This document shows, in pieces, positions 46,162 through 56,347 of a stretch of 64,000 nt of DNA (within the stretch, counting starts at the first letter, position 1; every line of letters starts with the position of its first letter). The notes below the pieces were generated by a model that saw only the letters and a program-made list of their open reading frames with translations, searched no databases and was not told where the DNA came from. Source of the stretch: Moniliella sp. 'wahieum' (lineage: Eukaryota > Basidiomycota > Moniliellomycetes > Moniliellales > Moniliellaceae); assembly GCA_003971905.1 (NCBI GenBank), contig RSEE01000026.1, positions 310,001 to 374,000 of the forward strand, read 5' to 3'. A program made the position numbers and the translations under genes.

Positions 46162-47289
46162 TCAAAGGTCACCACGAGGTCCCGCGATACGCTCCGATGC
46201 TCGCAGCAGCAGTTTAGGAAGCACCTGTACAGGAGAAAAAAGGTCAGTTCTACTCGCGCCCAAATGAAAGACGAAATGCGACGCACATTGTACTCGGGTC
46301 CCAGAATCTGGACCATGATAAAGTAAAAAAGCAAAAGGACAGTGGCGACAAATACAACCGGTGCCCGTGAGTAAATGTCCTTCCACACCAATCCCGATGC
46401 CTTCTCTCCATTGCGCCAATGCTCCCACGTGTCGCTCCCCGGTTCGAGGCGGGACATGCGCACATTCCACTCGATCATCTTTTGGGACGGCAGATGGTAG
46501 ACGGTTAATGTAGGTGCGGCAATAATGTTGAGTTTGCTAGCCAGGTGAACACGGGAAAAGGGGCGGAGATAGGCTTCACCCGACGTGTCGGTCCTGGACA
46601 GGGATTCATCAATGTCCGTCTCGCCCCCCAACAGGAAGTCCTCGCCATTGTACAGGGCAGAGTTGTCCGATTCCTCCTCCGCTGGCTGGTCGGACGAGCC
46701 ATCGTTCCAAACCATGGATACCCACGGCTTGCCCCGCACCCCGGCCTTGTACCACGCCTCGTCCACATCCACACTTACATAGATCACTTTGAACCCATGG
46801 GGGTGGGCACGACAAAATTCGGAAATGCGCTGTTGGCTCGGTACCGCGTTAGCCCCCACTCACCACCACCCCGCTGCGGCATTCCAACCCCAACCCCAGC
46901 CGTTCCACTGGCACCTCCCTCCAACCTGCCCGACGTACCTGATGATACTCCTTGAGCGGCTGCCCGGCCCACTCGGAGGAGAAGTAAAACCCGACGCACT
47001 TGACATCCGAATCAAAGTACGTGCGCAAGTTGATGGGCTTACCCGACGAATGAACAAGGCGTAAGCGCCGCAACAGAGGATCCGAGTGCTGAAACTGTTC
47101 CGAAGCAGGCAGCTTGCGGTAATCCTTGGCGCGAGGTTTGAGCGCACTGCGCAGCGGCGTAGTACCCGCACTGGAAGGTGTACTGACCGGGGCCGGGGCA
47201 GCCGGCCCACCCTCCTTCTCCTGTTGCTCTGGCTTGTCCGACTCGTCGAGGTGGAAGGACACGTTGCGCTTGGACGCGGTGCTGGCCAT
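46162..47289 (-). CDS. Thioredoxin-fold membrane protein lacking the CxxC motif
   Basis: Starts MASTASKRNVSFHLDES, with a Lys/Pro-rich cytosolic head. Residues from about 75 look like a nucleoredoxin/tryparedoxin fold: NLRTYFDSDVKCVGFYFSSE, WAGQPLKEYHQ, KVIYVSVDVDEAWYKAGV, GKPWVSMVWND, then the cis-Pro strand NIIAAPTLTVYHL. At the place where redoxins have W-C-x-x-C this protein has W-A-G-Q-P, so it cannot be a dithiol oxidoreductase. A transmembrane helix (APVVFVATVLLLFYFIMVQI) follows. Introns at 46830-46938 (GTACGT to AACAG) and 46225-46286 (GTGCGT, CTGAC, TACAG) give a clean protein ending ERIAGPRGDL. This is one of the few loci with no frame slip. About 318 codons. Role unknown. Confidence 0.8.
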
Positions 47290-48141
47290 GACACAAACCA
47301 ACAAGCCGTGGAGCAAGGAGATCAAGTGGTGCGCCGCGCGCGCGGTAACGAACGTTTGACGCTTCGGCCGATTTGGCGAGCAAGTGCCATGCCGGCCGCT
47401 TCACCGGCCGGGCCGCCGTGTCCAACCAGGAGCTCCTTAGCCCCTTAGCTAATCCAAAGACGGTGGGTTGATTTTACATTTCAACGCTCAACGTTCAACT
47501 TGAACGTTCAACCGTTCAACTGGCTCGCCTCAGTAACCTCAGGCTGAGGGCCCCAGCCTCAGCTGATCACAAACTCGCTCACGTGGTAAAGCGATGATCT
47601 CCACAGACGCTCCTTGGGCACTTGCAGGGCGAGACTGATAAGCGAGGATCTACACAGCCACGCCAATCCAACCACCACGTTCATGTGCCGGCGGTATATC
47701 GGTGGCTCGTCTGGGCTTTGGGCAGGGGTCATTCGATTCGTGTATGAAGCGCGATCTGAGGAACCATTTGGCGTCGCAAACACTTTGGCAAGCCGTAGGA
47801 GAGACGGTGTGCGCCCAAGAACGGGAAAAGAAGAAATACAGAGGCACCCACAACCATCATACTAACGTCCAACATGGGTGCACAGCCATGAAAGAGGTGA
47901 ACCGGGGAAGGGAGACAGACAGACGGGGGGAAGAACAGAACAGAGGGGAGGGAGAAACGACGAGAGAGAGAGAAAAAGTCCAAGAGACGGGTGCGAGGTG
48001 CAAAAGAGTCCATGGGAACTGAGTATTGAGAGCTCGATAGATGCCGAATGATTCATGACCTGGGACACGAGCCATGAGTCTTACCAACAGCCATAAATTC
48101 AACACCTAGCGGGGCGACGGCGCGTCGGGTGTGCCGTACCC
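47290..48141. other. Intergenic region
   Basis: About 850 bases between two minus-strand genes. It contains the TCAACGT array and a purine-rich stretch at 47890-48000. Open frames on both strands are not convincing. Confidence 0.45.
47481..47520. repeat. Heptamer array (TCAACGT)n with inversion to TGAACGT
   Basis: TCA-ACGC, TCA-ACGT, TCA-ACT, TGA-ACGT, TCA-ACCG. Both trimer orientations occur around ACGT; junctions form AACGTT. It lies about 190 bases upstream of the thioredoxin-fold gene start. Confidence 0.85.
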
Positions 48142-49269
48142 TCATCCCCTCCGGGTCCGAGAGGGGGTGTTTTCCAACGGGTTGTCATCGTTCCCATGCG
48201 ACGTGGACAGTGAGTGCGACTTGAAGACCGAGTCATCGTCCCGGTAGGGAGCTTGGTAGTGAACGTACGATGTGAAATCTTCGTCGCTGCTCGCGCCGAT
48301 GTCATCGCGGTACGCACGGTACGGCACGTCGCGCGACAAGCGGCCGCCGGGACGAGTAGGGCGACCACGCTGGGACCGCTGTCGTCCAGCTCGCGTCGCC
48401 AGGCGCGCCGAGTTCTGTCTCCCCAGATCAGCTTGCCCATCGTCCTCCGCGTCACGCGAGCGCGAGTAGCGCAACGAATTGCCGCGCCCAATCGACTGGA
48501 CCCGCCGAGCACCCGAGAGGGTGCGATGCATCCCTGCCTCTTCGCTGTGGCGCGGGCCAGCGGGATCGAGAGGCGTGTCCGGGTAGGAGGAACTGCCATG
48601 GGGTTGGTGACGGGGCGCTACTGCGGCGACCGGGCCGCGGGAATAGCGGGAATGACGCTTGGGGTCGCGCGTTGCCGGTGGAGGGCCCTGGGTTGGCCGG
48701 AGGGATGAAGAGCGGTGCTCCCGCTTGGGGTGGGTAGGGTTGTAGTGTGCATACTCGGTCCCACCAAGGGGAGCCGCACTGGAAAGTAACGGTTCCACAA
48801 AGAACTGTCGGCTGGAGGTAGGGAGTTGGAGGAGCTTCCACCGGGAGTACGAGAGTGTGGGGGCTGGGTGCAGACAGGGAGTCCAAGGTGGCAAATTTGC
48901 CTTGCGGCAGCCCAGAGAGGGCGGGCGTGTGCAGCCCGCTCGATGGAGGCTGGTGCGAGCAAAGGGCAAAACGGCCTCGCGGGCAGGAGCACTGGTGCGG
49001 GCCAGGATGTGGCTGAGGCCGATCAGACCAAAGAAGAGGACAACAAGACCGACCAGAAGCGCGACGATAAAGATGAGGTTGATGCTGGAACGGCCATCCC
49101 AGGTCCAGACGCGGCTACCGTGGACCTCCTTGTGGGTGTAGGCAACGTAGTCGGTTGAGGTGGCAAGGGCCGAGGCGTGGCTGCCGCTGGGGAGGGAGGA
49201 GGCGGAGTGCGAGGAGGGGGAGGCGCGGGCAGCCAGCTGGAGCAGCTGGGTCGCACGCAGCGCAGGCAT
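48142..49269 (-). CDS. Single-pass membrane protein with long Ser/Arg/Asp-rich cytosolic tail
   Basis: One open frame of 375 codons without intron. A short N-terminal part (MPALRATQLLQLAARASPSS, then Ser/Ala-rich) is followed by VHGSRVWTWDGRSSINLI and one clear transmembrane helix (IFIVALLVGLVVLFFGLIGL). The tail of about 280 residues is disordered: Pro-rich, then RGNSLRYSRSRDAEDDGQAD, RPTRPGGRLSRDVPYRAYRD and an Asp/Tyr-rich end. It recalls fungal plasma-membrane or cell-wall sensor-like proteins in layout, but there is no WSC domain and no clear family. Codon use matches its neighbours and the frame is unbroken, which supports coding. Confidence 0.65.
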   Translation of the reverse strand: MPALRATQLLQLAARASPSSHSASSLPSGSHASALATSTDYVAYTHKEVHGSRVWTWDGRSSINLIFIVALLVGLVVLFFGLIGLSHILARTSAPAREAVLPFARTSLHRAGCTRPPSLGCRKANLPPWTPCLHPAPTLSYSRWKLLQLPTSSRQFFVEPLLSSAAPLGGTEYAHYNPTHPKREHRSSSLRPTQGPPPATRDPKRHSRYSRGPVAAVAPRHQPHGSSSYPDTPLDPAGPRHSEEAGMHRTLSGARRVQSIGRGNSLRYSRSRDAEDDGQADLGRQNSARLATRAGRQRSQRGRPTRPGGRLSRDVPYRAYRDDIGASSDEDFTSYVHYQAPYRDDDSVFKSHSLSTSHGNDDNPLENTPSRTRRG

Positions 49270-49456
49270 GGTGGCGCGGGCGGGGCTGGACGCAGCGCGC
49301 GAGAGAAAGAAAGCGGGCGCGGGGGGAGTGGAGGTGAGGTGGGGGTGAGGAGAGGCAGGGCAGCACAGGGTGGCCGAGCGGAGAGTGGTGCGCCCACGCG
49401 AGCCAAGGGGACTGGGCCAGGCGAGCCGAACGTCGATCGTCCTCCGGAGGGACTGC

Positions 49457-49500
49457 GAGTACGGAGTACGGAGTACAGAGTACTAATACTGAGTACCTGA
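49457..49500. repeat. Heptamer array (GGAGTAC / TGAGTAC)
   Basis: GAGTAC, GGAGTAC twice, AGAGTAC, TAATAC, TGAGTAC. GTAC is the self-complementary tetramer, with a variable trimer tending to TGA or GGA. Confidence 0.85.
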
Positions 49501-49644
49501 GCGCATTGAATTCGAGCCTCCGAACGAAGCGGCTGGCCCGTAAGCGTAGTCAGCGCTGAGGCGCTGAGGCCTGAGGCTGAGCTCAGCGGAGCGCTGCGCC
49601 TGAGCAGGTCGGTCTCCTGATCTCATGCATGGTGCCTGAGACTG

Positions 49645-49672
49645 TGACACGTGACGCGTGACGCGTGACGCC
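49645..49672. repeat. Heptamer array TGACACG-(TGACGCG)2
   Basis: Same unit as 11441-11475, here preceded by TGACACG and followed by TGACGCC. Confidence 0.9.
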
Positions 49673-49743
49673 TCCGCCGGAGGCCGGAGCGCCTGAGCGC
49701 CTGAGCCTTAAGCATAAGACTTGTAGCTTAACGCGTACCACTA

Positions 49744-49771
49744 TCACTAGTCACTAGTCACTAGTCACATG
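49744..49771. repeat. Heptamer array (TCACTAG)3-TCACATG
   Basis: Three perfect TCACTAG copies followed by TCACATG, the same order as at 15404-15435, 34 kb away. Confidence 0.95.
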
Positions 49772-50438
49772 GTGCAGCATGCAGCATGCACCACAGTGGC
49801 AAGACGGCAGTGCGGTAGGTGAAATGTTAATGTTACCGACCTTGCCGCAGGAGGTGACTGTCACAGCGAGGGTGATTGCATGAAGCCGTGCACTGCCGGG
49901 TGGCGCCTGTGATGCGCCTGTGATGCATGATGCAGGTGCCAGCTGGGCTGGGCTGGGGCGCTGGCAGGCCATATGCATCGCCAACTTAACCAGCGCCGGT
50001 GCAGCGGTGCCACCGCGCTGCGTGCTGGCGCAGCGCCCGCGGTACAATCGTCAAGCGTAACGCGTAAGCTGAACGTTCAGAAAGTTCAGAATTGAACTGT
50101 TCAATCATCTGGTGATGCGGAGGCCGGTGCCGCCTGCCCCCAGTGCTCATTCCGCTAATTCCGCCGGCTGGGGTAAACGTTAAACATCTAAAGCGCATTT
50201 CAATTGCAGTTTCCGCCGCGTGCACGGCCCGCAGTCCACGTCACACGGGCGCCGTGCTGGGGCGTGCGTGGTGACGAGCTCAGCGCAGCGCTCAGGCTGA
50301 GCTCAGCCTCAGCGCTCCGCTGGCCCAGGCGGGCTGCGCATGCAGGGGGACACTGCTGTCTTGCGCTCGCACCGCAGTCCTTCAGCAGCCTGGTTCTCTG
50401 CTCTCGGCGGCCTGCCTCGGCCTCTGCTCTCCCCCACC

Positions 50439-52582
50439 ATGTCGCTGCAGGTCAACCTGACCTCCCCTCAGATCCGCACCGCCTATGAGGCGGTGCGCAA
50501 CGGATCCGAGGACTACCTCATCCTCTCCTACGAGCGCGGCTTTTCCAACGACCTCCGCGTCCACGCCGAGGGCAGCGGCTCTCTCGCCGATGTCGCCGAC
50601 GAGTTCAGCGACGGCAAGATCATGTATGCCTATGTCCGCGTCATTGACCCCAACACCCAGCTGCCCAAGTTTGTGCTCATCAATTGGTGCGGCGAAGGCG
50701 TGCCCACGACCAAAAAGGGTCTCTTCCCCTCCCACTCCCAGGCCGTCGCTCGCTTCCTTACCCCGGCTCACGTTACCATTCAGGCTCGCGACGATGACGA
50801 TGTCGACCCGAAAGCCATCATGAAGAAAGTCACCGACTCGTCGGGCGCCAAGTATTCCGTTGCTGGGGACGCTGCCCATGCTCGTCCGACGCCCATTGCG
50901 GCCGTTGGTACGGCGTACAAGCCGATCGGGACCCCTGATATCAAGGGGCTCCAAGCGCAGGCCAAGCCCGAGCCCATCACACCTACCGGTACCGCCTACC
51001 AGAGCAGGAAAAACGAATTGGCCGAGATTCGTGCGCGCGCGGCCTCGGGACGCGTGGATGAGTCGGCACCCTCGGCCCTCGGCCACCGCCCAACAAGCCC
51101 ACCCCTGCTCCGGCACATCGGTTCGGCGCCCCTGCCCCTGGTGGATTCGGCGGCGTCAAGACAGCGCCTGCGCACGACGACGATGATGAGTTTGCAGCAC
51201 CCAAGCCTTCGGCGATTCGGCGGCCAACGCTACCGCGTCCGCAGCTACCGCAGCACCAGGTGCGTTCCGAGGTCCTGCTCCGGTCGTGCGCGGTCCGGCG
51301 TTTGGTTCACCCAAGCCGAGCGTGACACGCTCCGTGCCGCCCCCTGCTGCTGTACCTACTCCTCCTGCTGCCCCTCCTGCTCCTGCGCCTGCTGCGCCAA
51401 GCCCAAGGTTGAGGAGCCTGAGGAGGCCGACCGAATTCAGCCAGTGGGTACCACCTACGAGCCCGTCAAGCTCAAGCCGGGCAAGTTGGCTATGAACCGC
51501 TTCCCCTTCAACCAGCCTGCTGAACCCGAGCCGGCTCCTATCCCGCGCGCCCATAACACTGGCAAGCTGACCTGGTCCCAGCGCCAGGAACAGGCGCGCA
51601 AAGCTCGGGAAGCCGAGGAGGCCCAGTCTGCCGCTTCGCTCGAGTCCACACCCAAGCCTACTCCGTCGTTTGGAGGTGTGGCTACGGGTGCTGCGGTCGG
51701 CGCTGGCGCAGCTGCTGGATTTGGCGCAGCACGGGCCATGTTCAACCACCCGCAGGAAGAGGAGGCAGCTCCAGCCCCGCCCCCGCCTCCGCCGGCCGCT
51801 CCTGCTTTTGCTGCTGGGTCTCAGCCCGAACCCGAAGTGGCTGCCGTAACCACATCGCTGGCTGCCACGAACCTGGGCGGGGAAGGTCCCGTGGCGATTG
51901 CGGTGTATGACTATGCGGCAGAGGAAGAGGGAGAGCTGACGCTGGTGGAGGGGATGAAGGTGACCAACTTGGACATGACGGATGAAGGGTGGTGGTCGGG
52001 CACGGCACCAGATGGAACGACGGGTCTGTTCCCGGCGTCGTATGTGGAGGTGCAAGAGGCAGGAGAGGCAGTTCCGGCGCCTGCGCCTCCGCCTCCTCCG
52101 CCTGCGCCGGTCCAAGTGGAGCCGGAGGAAGAGGCAGCGCCGCCTCCGCCCCACCTCCACCTCCGCCTCCTATGCCCTCGGCCGAGGTGGAAGAAGAGGA
52201 AGCTGCGCCCCCTCCTCCTCCTCCGCCGCCGCCCCCTCCTGCGCCAGTGGCCATGGAGGAAGAGGAAGCAGCGCCTCCTCCGCCTCCTCCTCCTCCGCCA
52301 CCTCCTCCAGCCCCGGCAGCCGAGCCGGAAGAAGATTTGGCGCCGCCTCCACCGCCGCCCCCGCCTCCCCCTCCGGCTGCCGCTGCCCCTGCAGCGACCG
52401 ACCAAGGTCAAACGGCAGTGGCGCTGTACGACTATGAAGCGGGCGACGAGACGGAGCTGTCGTTTGCCGAGGGCGACGAGCTGATCCAGATTGAGTATCC
52501 GTCGGACGAGTGGTGGCAAGGCGTCAACCCGCGAACGGGCAGCGAGGGTTACTTCCCGTCGAATTATGTCGAGCTGCGCTAA
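50439..52582 (+). CDS. ABP1: Actin-binding protein with ADF-H domain and two SH3 domains
   Basis: Abp1 binds actin filaments at endocytic patches, activates Arp2/3 and recruits partners by SH3. Residues 1-140 are the ADF-homology domain (NLTSPQIRTAYEAVRNGSED, YAYVRVIDPNTQLPKFVLIN, WCGEGVPTTKKGLF). Three GTAY/GTTY-P repeats follow (GTAYKPIGTPD, GTAYQSRKNELAEIR, GTTYEPVKLKPGKL), known Abp1 motifs. SH3-1 is AIAVYDYAAEEEGELTLVEG to FPASYVEV (about 51895-52050); SH3-2 is AVALYDYEAGDETELSFAEG to FPSNYVELR at the very end. Between them lie three long poly-Pro blocks separated by acidic EEEEAA clusters. Frame slips near 51095, 51430 and 52150 fall in Pro-rich low complexity. About 710 codons, larger than yeast Abp1 because of the poly-Pro insert. 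Yeast Abp1 has one SH3; two occur in other fungi. Confidence 0.9.
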
Positions 52583-52936
52583 CTCCAGCTTGAAGCTTGA
52601 AGTGCCGCCCGGGCGTGCACTGCTCGGTGTCATCCGCCCTGCGTGGGCGCGTGGCAGCAGATCCGGAACCAAAGACAGTCACTTTCCCTCTGCCTGATGT
52701 GTGTGTGTGTTGTGTGGCAGGCTACAGGGGGTCCGCAGCGAGCGAAGGCAGGTAGGTGTGCAGACAGAACGAACATAGATGAAGCATGCGGAGCACATAG
52801 AGGGGCCAGCCATGAGTGGTAACACAGCACTAGGGTTGTGTCAGCGGGGCAGTCGGGCCTGGGCGTATCAGATGCAGTGGTGATTTCGGTGATTGAGTTG
52901 GCGATGGGATGGATGGGGACGTCATTTTGACCGGCG

Positions 52937-55928
52937 ATGGCCGCTACAGACAACCAACCGCAATCCCAGGCGCAGGCCGAGGCTACTGGCAGCCCCAGGC
53001 AGACCGAACCGCAGGACGCTGCCTGGCTGCCCCTCCACGCCGCGAGCATGCGCCTCCTCTCGCCGCTGCGACCCAACCAGCGCCGCTCCCGCTCCGCTTC
53101 GCCCGGGCCCTCTGCGCTGTCCGCCCCAGCTGCCGTCCCATCCGCCTCTGCCTCTGCCTCCGGCTCTACCTCTGCCTCTGCCTCCGCATCCCCGTTCCCC
53201 TCCCCCTCCTCCTCGCCCCCCCGCTCGCCTTGCCCGTCCTCGTCCAGCGCACTCACCACCTGGTCCACCAAGCTGCAGGAGGCCAAAGCGCGCGGCACGC
53301 AGGCTACCAAGCTCGAGCTTGCCGGCGAGCTGGACCAGGCATTGCAGGCCTACTTTGATGCGGGCCAGCGGTACCTGTGGCTTGTGGCGCACTACCCTTC
53401 TGCCCGCCGGCCTCGGCCCCCAGCCAGCAAAAACTCAAGACCCATCTCTCCCTCCTCATCAAGCGCGGAGAGAGCATCAAAGCCGCCCGTCCGGCCGTCA
53501 AGGCGCCGCAAGAGGACGTGTTGAGTGCCGAAAGCCAAGATCGCGTCCTTCGGCTTTCTGGCGTGATCATGGGCCATGCTGCCCGCCTGGTCCCCTGAGG
53601 CGGTACGCGTGCCCCCACCCCCGCTGCCCCGCCCTCCACTGTCAGAGGAACAAACGGCGGCCGACGCCCACTTCCTCCCTGCTCTCCCAGGCAGAGTGGT
53701 GTATGAGGACAAGGGCCTGACAGCCGATGCGCTGGTGCAGGACCGCGTGGCCGATTGCAGTACTGTGGTGGCCTTGCAGGCCATGGTCTTGCACGACTGC
53801 AGGTGGGGCTCCAACGTACGTATCCCTGCTACTTTGTCTCGTGGGTTGCCTCTAACCCCCCCCCCCTCGTGTATCCTTGCCAGCTCGTGCGCCAGCGGAT
53901 CTACCCACAAGAGCGTGGGGTGCCCTCTCCCGCTTCTGACAACGTCTACCGCATCAAACTGTTTTTCAACGGGATCGATCGCTTGGCCGTCAAACGACGA
54001 ATTGCCACAGGTAGAGGGCGAATTGGTCTGTGCGCGCACCCTCGACGGGAAGCAAATCTGGCCCGGGCTAATGGAGAAGGCGTACCTTTGCCTCGCAGGA
54101 CAGGAGGGCGGATACAGCTTCAATGGTTCGGATCCAGGCGTGGACCTACGTGCCCTATCGGGATGGGTGCCAGAGCACATTGACCTCTCCCATGGTGTCT
54201 CCATTGCGGACCGGAGCAAGTTTCGTCCCGAACGGGCCTGGCAGCGGATCTATGCGGCGTTTAACAAGCCTGGTTGCCTTTTGGCCGCCGGTACGCCGTG
54301 CGGGGTGAGCTGGGCAGAAGAAGCGTTTGTCGTGTCGGGCGGGCTGCTGGTTACCTCGCATGCGTATGCGGTGGTGGATATGTATGTTACCTCGACTGGG
54401 GAGCGGAGGATTACGCTTCTCAATCCTTGGTCGGCGCAACGAATGAAGAATTGTATCGCCTCCATGCCGACGAGGCGCTTGCTTCCCACTTGGAGGGATT
54501 TGGTCTGTCGGAGAGCAAAGAGCAGTACCTGGCACGGACAATGGATTTGGGCTGGACCGAGTTCTGTACCCGCATGGGATCCGTCTTTCTCACCCTCAAC
54601 CCGGCTCTCTGGGCACACAACACCACAGCTCACGTTTCGTGGGACCCCCCGCGTGCAGGCCAAGGCGAGCGCGAATTTGCTACGAGCAAACAGTTTGTCC
54701 TTACCCTCGCGCCCTCGGGCGAGGAAGGGGAGGTATGGGTGTTGCTCGAACGACATCTACCCCGCACCGCCGCTCATGCCAACCACATCTCGCTCAAACT
54801 GGTCGAGACAACGCGGAAGGCTCAGAGGAGGCGTACGAGCGGTTGGTCCAGGCGCGCGATACGCGTCAACGGGTGTACTGGCTGGATGCGCCCCAGTGCA
54901 TGCACAAGATCCCCTTGCGCCCGCCGAGGGCGGTAGGACATTTCTCATCACTGCGTCCTGCGTCCCGTCCAAGAAGGAGGAGATGGCAGAAGCTCGGTTC
55001 AGCTTGACCATTCTCTCCCCGCCCCTACCGAGTTGACCGTGCCGTCACTCGACTTGCCCATCACGTTGTGCTGTCAGGCCAGTGGAAAGCTCGGTCTGCC
55101 GGCGGGAGCTCCCTTCATCCCACGTTTTTGCACAACCCGCAATGGTCCGTTGGAATTACGTCCGAGGCCGATGTGCGGGTGGCGCTGCACTGTGCCCAGG
55201 CGGATGCCTTGGTCGCCGCTCACTCGTGCGCTCCACGGGGGGGCGCGTGTCCACTCTTTCGGCGCCAACGGGGGAGAGTAAAGTGGTGGTGGTGGGCTCG
55301 ACGGGTCCGTACGACAGTGGCTTGGTCTCCTTTTCCGCTCGCTCGCTCGCCCCGGGAACGTATACGCTTGTAGTGTCCACCTACGATCCGGGCGTGGAAG
55401 CCGAGTTTAGCCTCCAACTTGAATCCACCGTGCCCCTTACTACGCGCTTCCTCCCACCGGAGGGAAGCGGCCTGTTTCCCCGCTCGGCCTACGGCGTGTG
55501 GGCAAGAGACGAGGCGGTGGCTGTGCCCGCAGCGGCCGAAGTGGATGCCGGCCCGAACGCTGTGGTGGTACGAGGCTATGCGGCTGGATCCCCGTCCCAT
55601 GCACGAGGGCAGTACGCACGCAACCCCTCGGTCCGGGTGGTTTTGGCCACCGCTGCGCATCTCCAGCGCGCCTGGTTGCGTATGGCGTGCCAGGTGCCCC
55701 ACGGCCATTTGCCAACGTCAGCCTGTTTACTCCGCAGGCAGGCCAGTTGGGCACCGCCGTTGCCACCAGCGGCGCCTACACCGATTCGCTCGCGGGCGCT
55801 TGGCTACCCTCGTCGCCTGTCCCCGCGGCGAGCATCAACTGGTGCTGTCTACGTTTGCGCCGTGGACAGGCGCGTTTGTGCTGCACGTGTATGCTGACCG
55901 CCTCTTCTCGCTCGAGACGGAGGAGTAG
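52937..55928 (+). CDS. PalB/Rim13-type calpain-like cysteine protease
   Basis: Rim13/PalB cleaves the Rim101/PacC zinc-finger factor in alkaline pH signalling, on ESCRT-III. After a Ser/Pro-rich head comes an MIT-like helical hairpin (TTWSTKLQEAKARGTQATKL, ELAGELDQALQAYFDAGQRY). The calpain core has Cys in RVADCSTVVALQAMV (about 53755), His in VTSHAYAVVDMYV (about 54357) and Asn in ITLLNPWS (about 54420), so the full triad is present. C-terminal C2-like/calpain-III repeats follow to LETEE. An intron lies at 53816-53883 (GTACGT, CTAAC, GCCAG) inside the protease domain. Many frame slips (about eight) occur but triad and domain order are intact. About 975 codons. The D-C-S/T context rather than G-D-C-W is the PalB form. 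Confidence 0.85.
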
Positions 55929-56347
55929 GCGGCGGGAGGCGGAGGCGTCATTCTATTTAACCTGTTCCCGAGCTGGAGAGAGCGGAAGCAAGGCAAGTTG
56001 GTCGCTGGTCTGGACATAGCATGCATAGGTGGCGAGGGGAGGCCTGAGGTTCAGGCCTGAGGGGCGCGTCGAAGGTGTTGTGGATGCGTGGCTGCGGCGC
56101 GGCGTGGCGGCCATCGATCGGAGCGTCGTCGCACGTGGGGCGGCGAACGTGCCCCAGTCGGTTGCAGACGCTGGGGTTACCGGTTAGATCTTAGACGGCT
56201 CGCCGGCTATCTCCACACTCGGTTCAACATGCAATCACCAATCTTAATCAGTCCTCACTTAATCAGCCCCGCCGCCTGCATGCCTCCCCTAAGCCCCTTT
56301 CGTACGTCCACGCCGCCATCCCACCCGTCCCTCCCGCCGCCACCACC

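Larger units (their letters stand above)
49270..50438. other. Intergenic hotspot of heptamer arrays upstream of ABP1
   Basis: About 1.2 kb shared by two divergent genes. It holds at least four different array types: GAGTACG units (49457-49500), GCTGAGGC/GCGCCTGA units (49552-49710), TGACGCG units (49645-49672) and TCACTAG units (49744-49771), plus CTCAGCGCAGCGCTCAGG palindromes at 50278-50320. Confidence 0.7.

Noticed and set aside
51156-52672. Long minus-strand Arg-rich open frames opposite ABP1
   Set aside because: They mirror the poly-Pro codons of ABP1 and have no independent homology.
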